Part shown: positions 61,726-64,000 of the stretch, in pieces
How positions within the stretch are numbered: position 1 is the first letter of the stretch
Layout of the letters: each line of letters opens with the position of its first letter
DNA from: an uncultured bacterium
GTDB lineage: Bacteria; Bipolaricaulota; Bipolaricaulia; UBA7950; UBA9294
Length of the DNA: 64,000 nucleotides
Direction of reading: 5' to 3'
Assembly (NCBI GenBank): GCA_903857865.1
Contig: CAIOGO010000015.1
Span: forward strand, 131,035 to 195,034
The notes under the pieces: generated by a model
Databases searched by the model: none
Told to the model about the DNA's origin: nothing
What the model saw: the letters and a program-made list of their open reading frames with translations, nothing else
Position numbers and translations under genes: made by a program

Positions 61726-62652
61726 TCAAACGTGCTTCCGCCTCCGTCTTGGATTCAGTAGGTCGCTGATTCCCTCACCGATGAGGCCGAATCCGAGCGA
61801 GAGCGTGATGATCATCAAGCCGGGGAACGTGATCATCCACCACGATCCCGATTGGAGGTACTTCTGGCCATTCTGGATGTCGAACCCCCAGTCCGGGGCC
61901 GGCGGCGGAAGACCAAACCCAAGGAAGGAAAGCGCGGCCACGGTCAAGATGGCATCCGCCAGATTGAACGAGGAAACGGCCATGATGGCGTTCACGGTGT
62001 TCGGCGCCACGTGGCGGAGGATGATTCGCGTCCGTCCGGCACCGACCGCTTTGATCGCCTCGACGTACGTCGTCTCGCGGACCTGCAGCGCCTCGGCGCG
62101 CGTGACGCGGAAGTACGTCGGGATATAGACGAAGCCGACGGCCCAGATCATCGGGCCGATGCCTGAGCCGAACATCGCCACGAGGACGATCGCCAAGATC
62201 ATCGACGGGAAGGAATAGATCGCGTCCATCGTCAACGACAGCCCTCGGTCGAGCCACCCGCCGGTGTAGCCGGAGATCCACCCGAGGACCGAGCCGGCGA
62301 TCATGCTCATGGCGACCGCGGCGAACGCGACGACAAGCGATGCGTAGCCGCCGCCGAGGATGCGGCTGAACACGTCGCGTTGGAGTTGATCGGTCCCCAT
62401 CCAGTGCGTGGTCGTGGGCGGTTCGAGGCGCGTCGCGTCGCGGTACTGCGTTGGGTGGAAGCCGGTGATGGCCGGCCACGCCTGAGTCAGCGCGGTCATG
62501 AGGAGGAACGCGAAGACGATGACTACGCCGACCTTGAGCACGGTCTGTCCGCGCAGCGCGTGCCGCCCGCGCGTGATGCCGCGAATCAGTCGAACCGCGC
62601 CGTCTGCGAGGAGCGAGCGGCGGATCGGCGGGGTCACGTAGCTCTCGCTCAT
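61726..62652 (-). CDS. ABC peptide transporter permease, OppC/DppC type
   Basis: The protein has 308 residues with six helices. THWMGTDQLQRDVFSRILGG is the DppC signature near residue 85, and VRETTYVEAIKAVGAGRTRIILRHVAPN is the EAA-type coupling helix. It pairs with the permease encoded just upstream, whose stop is one base before this ATG. Confidence 0.95.
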   Translation of the reverse strand: MSESYVTPPIRRSLLADGAVRLIRGITRGRHALRGQTVLKVGVVIVFAFLLMTALTQAWPAITGFHPTQYRDATRLEPPTTTHWMGTDQLQRDVFSRILGGGYASLVVAFAAVAMSMIAGSVLGWISGYTGGWLDRGLSLTMDAIYSFPSMILAIVLVAMFGSGIGPMIWAVGFVYIPTYFRVTRAEALQVRETTYVEAIKAVGAGRTRIILRHVAPNTVNAIMAVSSFNLADAILTVAALSFLGFGLPPPAPDWGFDIQNGQKYLQSGSWWMITFPGLMIITLSLGFGLIGEGISDLLNPRRRRKHV

Positions 62653-62653
62653 C

Positions 62654-63673
62654 CTAGTACCTCACTCTCGGATCGATGGTGGAATAGAAGAGGTCGACGA
62701 TCAGGTTGATCAAGGAGATGAACAGCGCGATGAACACGACGCTCCCCTGGATCGCCGGGTAGTCGCGGGCAGAGATCGCCCGCATGAGATAGCTCGCGAT
62801 GCCCGGCCAGGAGAAGACGGTCTCCGTCAGCACCGCGCCCCCCATCAGCGCGGCGAATTGAAGTCCGAAGATGGTGACAATCGGAATCAAGGCGTTGCGC
62901 AGCGCGTGCCGCAGCACGACGATGCGTTCACTAAGCCCCTTGGCGCGTGCCGTCGTGATGTAGTCCTGGTCGAGCACCTCGAGCATGCTTGCCCGGCTGA
63001 CCCGGCCGAGAAGGCCGGTTAGCGCGATGCCCAGCGTGAGCGACGGGAGAGCGAGATGGCGCGCGATGTCGGCCAGCGCCTTTCCATCCCAACGCAGGAT
63101 TGCATCCAGCATGTAGAAACCGGTGATCGGCTCGAAGGAGAATGCCATCTGCCCGCCCAAGCGCCCCGCCACGGGGAGCCACTTGAGTTTCACGGCGAAG
63201 AAGACTTGGAACATCAGGCCCAGCCAGAAGAGGGGCATGGCGAACGAGGCGATGTGGAATATGCGGATCCCGTGATCCACAGGGCGATCGGCCCGCGTTG
63301 CCGCGAGGATCCCCGTCGAGAAGCCGAGAATCCCGGCAACGAGGAGGCCGAACAGCGCCAACTCGATGGTCGCCGGGAATCGCGACAGTAGTTCCTCGAG
63401 CACCGGAGTGCTCGTGCGCGTCGAGCTCCCGAAATCGCCGCGCAAGATCCCACCCAAGTACGTCGCATATTGCACCGGGAGCGACTTATCGAATCCCATC
63501 TTGACGCGGTAGCTCTGGAGAACCTCCGGAGGCACCGGGCGGCCGCCAAGCATGGCGGACACCGGATCTCCAGGCATCACGCGGAGAACGAGGAAGATGA
63601 CGGTCAGCAGGATGAAGACCATTGGGATCGTGAGCAGTAGCCGCTGAAGGGCGTAGCGCATCAAGCCGCTCAC
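62654..63673 (-). CDS. ABC peptide transporter permease, OppB/DppB type
   Basis: The protein has 339 residues from the GTG at 63673, which overlaps the ATPase stop as GTGA; an ATG at 63661 is the alternative. It has six helices. [14 protein letters not shown] near residue 30 and [29 protein letters not shown], the coupling loop, mark DppB. It forms the translocation pore with the OppC-type protein. Confidence 0.95.
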   Translation of the reverse strand: MSGLMRYALQRLLLTIPMVFILLTVIFLVLRVMPGDPVSAMLGGRPVPPEVLQSYRVKMGFDKSLPVQYATYLGGILRGDFGSSTRTSTPVLEELLSRFPATIELALFGLLVAGILGFSTGILAATRADRPVDHGIRIFHIASFAMPLFWLGLMFQVFFAVKLKWLPVAGRLGGQMAFSFEPITGFYMLDAILRWDGKALADIARHLALPSLTLGIALTGLLGRVSRASMLEVLDQDYITTARAKGLSERIVVLRHALRNALIPIVTIFGLQFAALMGGAVLTETVFSWPGIASYLMRAISARDYPAIQGSVVFIALFISLINLIVDLFYSTIDPRVRY

Positions 63674-64000
63674 GAAGGCCCTCCCGCAGACGGGTCTGCG
63701 TGCGCGTCGCGAATTGGCTGGAGGTTCAATTCGTCGGCGCGGTGACAGGCGACGAAGTGCTCGCCACCGAGGTCGCGATACAGCGGCGCGTCGGTCTTGC
63801 AGACGTCGGCTGCGTAGCGGCACCGCGGATGGAAGTGACAGCCCGACGGCGGGTTCACCGGGCTCGGCACGTCCCCCTCGAGGATGATGCGCTCCACGGT
63901 GTAGTCCGGCTCGGGCACGGGCACGGCAGACACCAGGGCCTCTGTGTAGGGGTGCTTCGGCTCCGCGAACAGTCGCTCCGTGGAGGCGAGCTCGACGATC
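63670..64000 (-). CDS. ABC peptide transporter ATPase, C-terminal part (cut by window edge)
   Basis: The last 109 residues of an OppD/DppF-type ATPase are visible. [17 protein letters not shown] is the oligopeptide-HPY domain start, and [14 protein letters not shown] with a later C-HR holds the iron-sulfur/zinc cysteines typical of these subunits. The nucleotide-binding core is outside the window. A single ATPase or a pair cannot be decided here. Confidence 0.92.
   Translation of the reverse strand, partial: IVELASTERLFAEPKHPYTEALVSAVPVPEPDYTVERIILEGDVPSPVNPPSGCHFHPRCRYAADVCKTDAPLYRDLGGEHFVACHRADELNLQPIRDAHADPSAGGPS

Overview
This is a 64 kb piece of a GC-rich bacterial chromosome carrying about 60 genes on both strands. 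It has bacterial replication, translation and envelope genes (dnaE, dnaN, alaS, glnS, lspA, signal peptidase I, an FtsB-like gene) beside genes more often discussed in archaea (archease-rtcB, a cysteate-synthase-like enzyme). There is no rRNA gene, no recognisable tRNA and no CRISPR array. The gene mix suggests a deep-branching, mostly uncultured bacterial lineage. A Bipolaricaulota/Acetothermia-like organism is a guess that the sequence alone does not prove.

Layout. 1-9,000: the start of an MFS transporter, a decayed glutamine-amidotransferase gene, Fpg glycosylase, a MarR regulator beside a small membrane protein, an MtfA-like peptidase, a flavin reductase, glnS, a dCTP-deaminase-like gene lacking the catalytic Glu, and a secreted PDZ protein. 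9,073-13,389: a 1,438-residue exported protein with beta-helix, PKD and caspase-like domains. 13,476-15,941: the RNA repair operon thpR, archease, rtcB. 15,947-22,345: the tightly coupled operon eno, ftsB-like, dnaE, yvcK. 22,497-28,225: alaS, then lspA-tmk-dnaN on the other strand, then an FAH-family enzyme. 28,334-34,580: a cysteine-ladder secreted protein and two coupled paralogous membrane proteins.

34,771-44,007: a beta-solenoid protein, a HAD phosphatase, a polar amino acid ABC importer with a stand-alone pyruvate-kinase-C domain gene, a P-loop kinase, and a GntR/ABC/lipoprotein operon with its own palindromic operator. 44,050-48,020: an accessory island, visibly less GC-rich, with a methyltransferase-endonuclease fusion broken by one in-frame TGA, an Ntn-hydrolase-like protein, a zinc-ribbon protein, a NYN RNase behind a structured leader, and remnants of an IS1595-type element. 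48,180-59,793: a GNAT, an orphan AbiEi antitoxin under a perfect palindrome, a DUF3795 protein, a 5'-nucleotidase, a divergent cysteate-synthase/sulfite-oxidase-like pair, signal peptidase I, a uracil-DNA glycosylase, a sodium:solute symporter behind a three-hairpin leader, and an esterase lipoprotein. 59,983-64,000: a dipeptide/oligopeptide ABC transporter that runs off the right edge.

General features. Operons are joined by ATGA, GTGA or TGATG overlaps. Several single genes have a -10 box ending only 6-8 nt before the start codon and no Shine-Dalgarno, which points to leaderless mRNAs. Operon-internal genes use strong GGAGG sites. The best leads are the secreted caspase-like protein, the NYN leader and island, the symporter leader RNA, the self-regulated AbiEi and YtrA-type loci, and the sulfite-linked gene pair.
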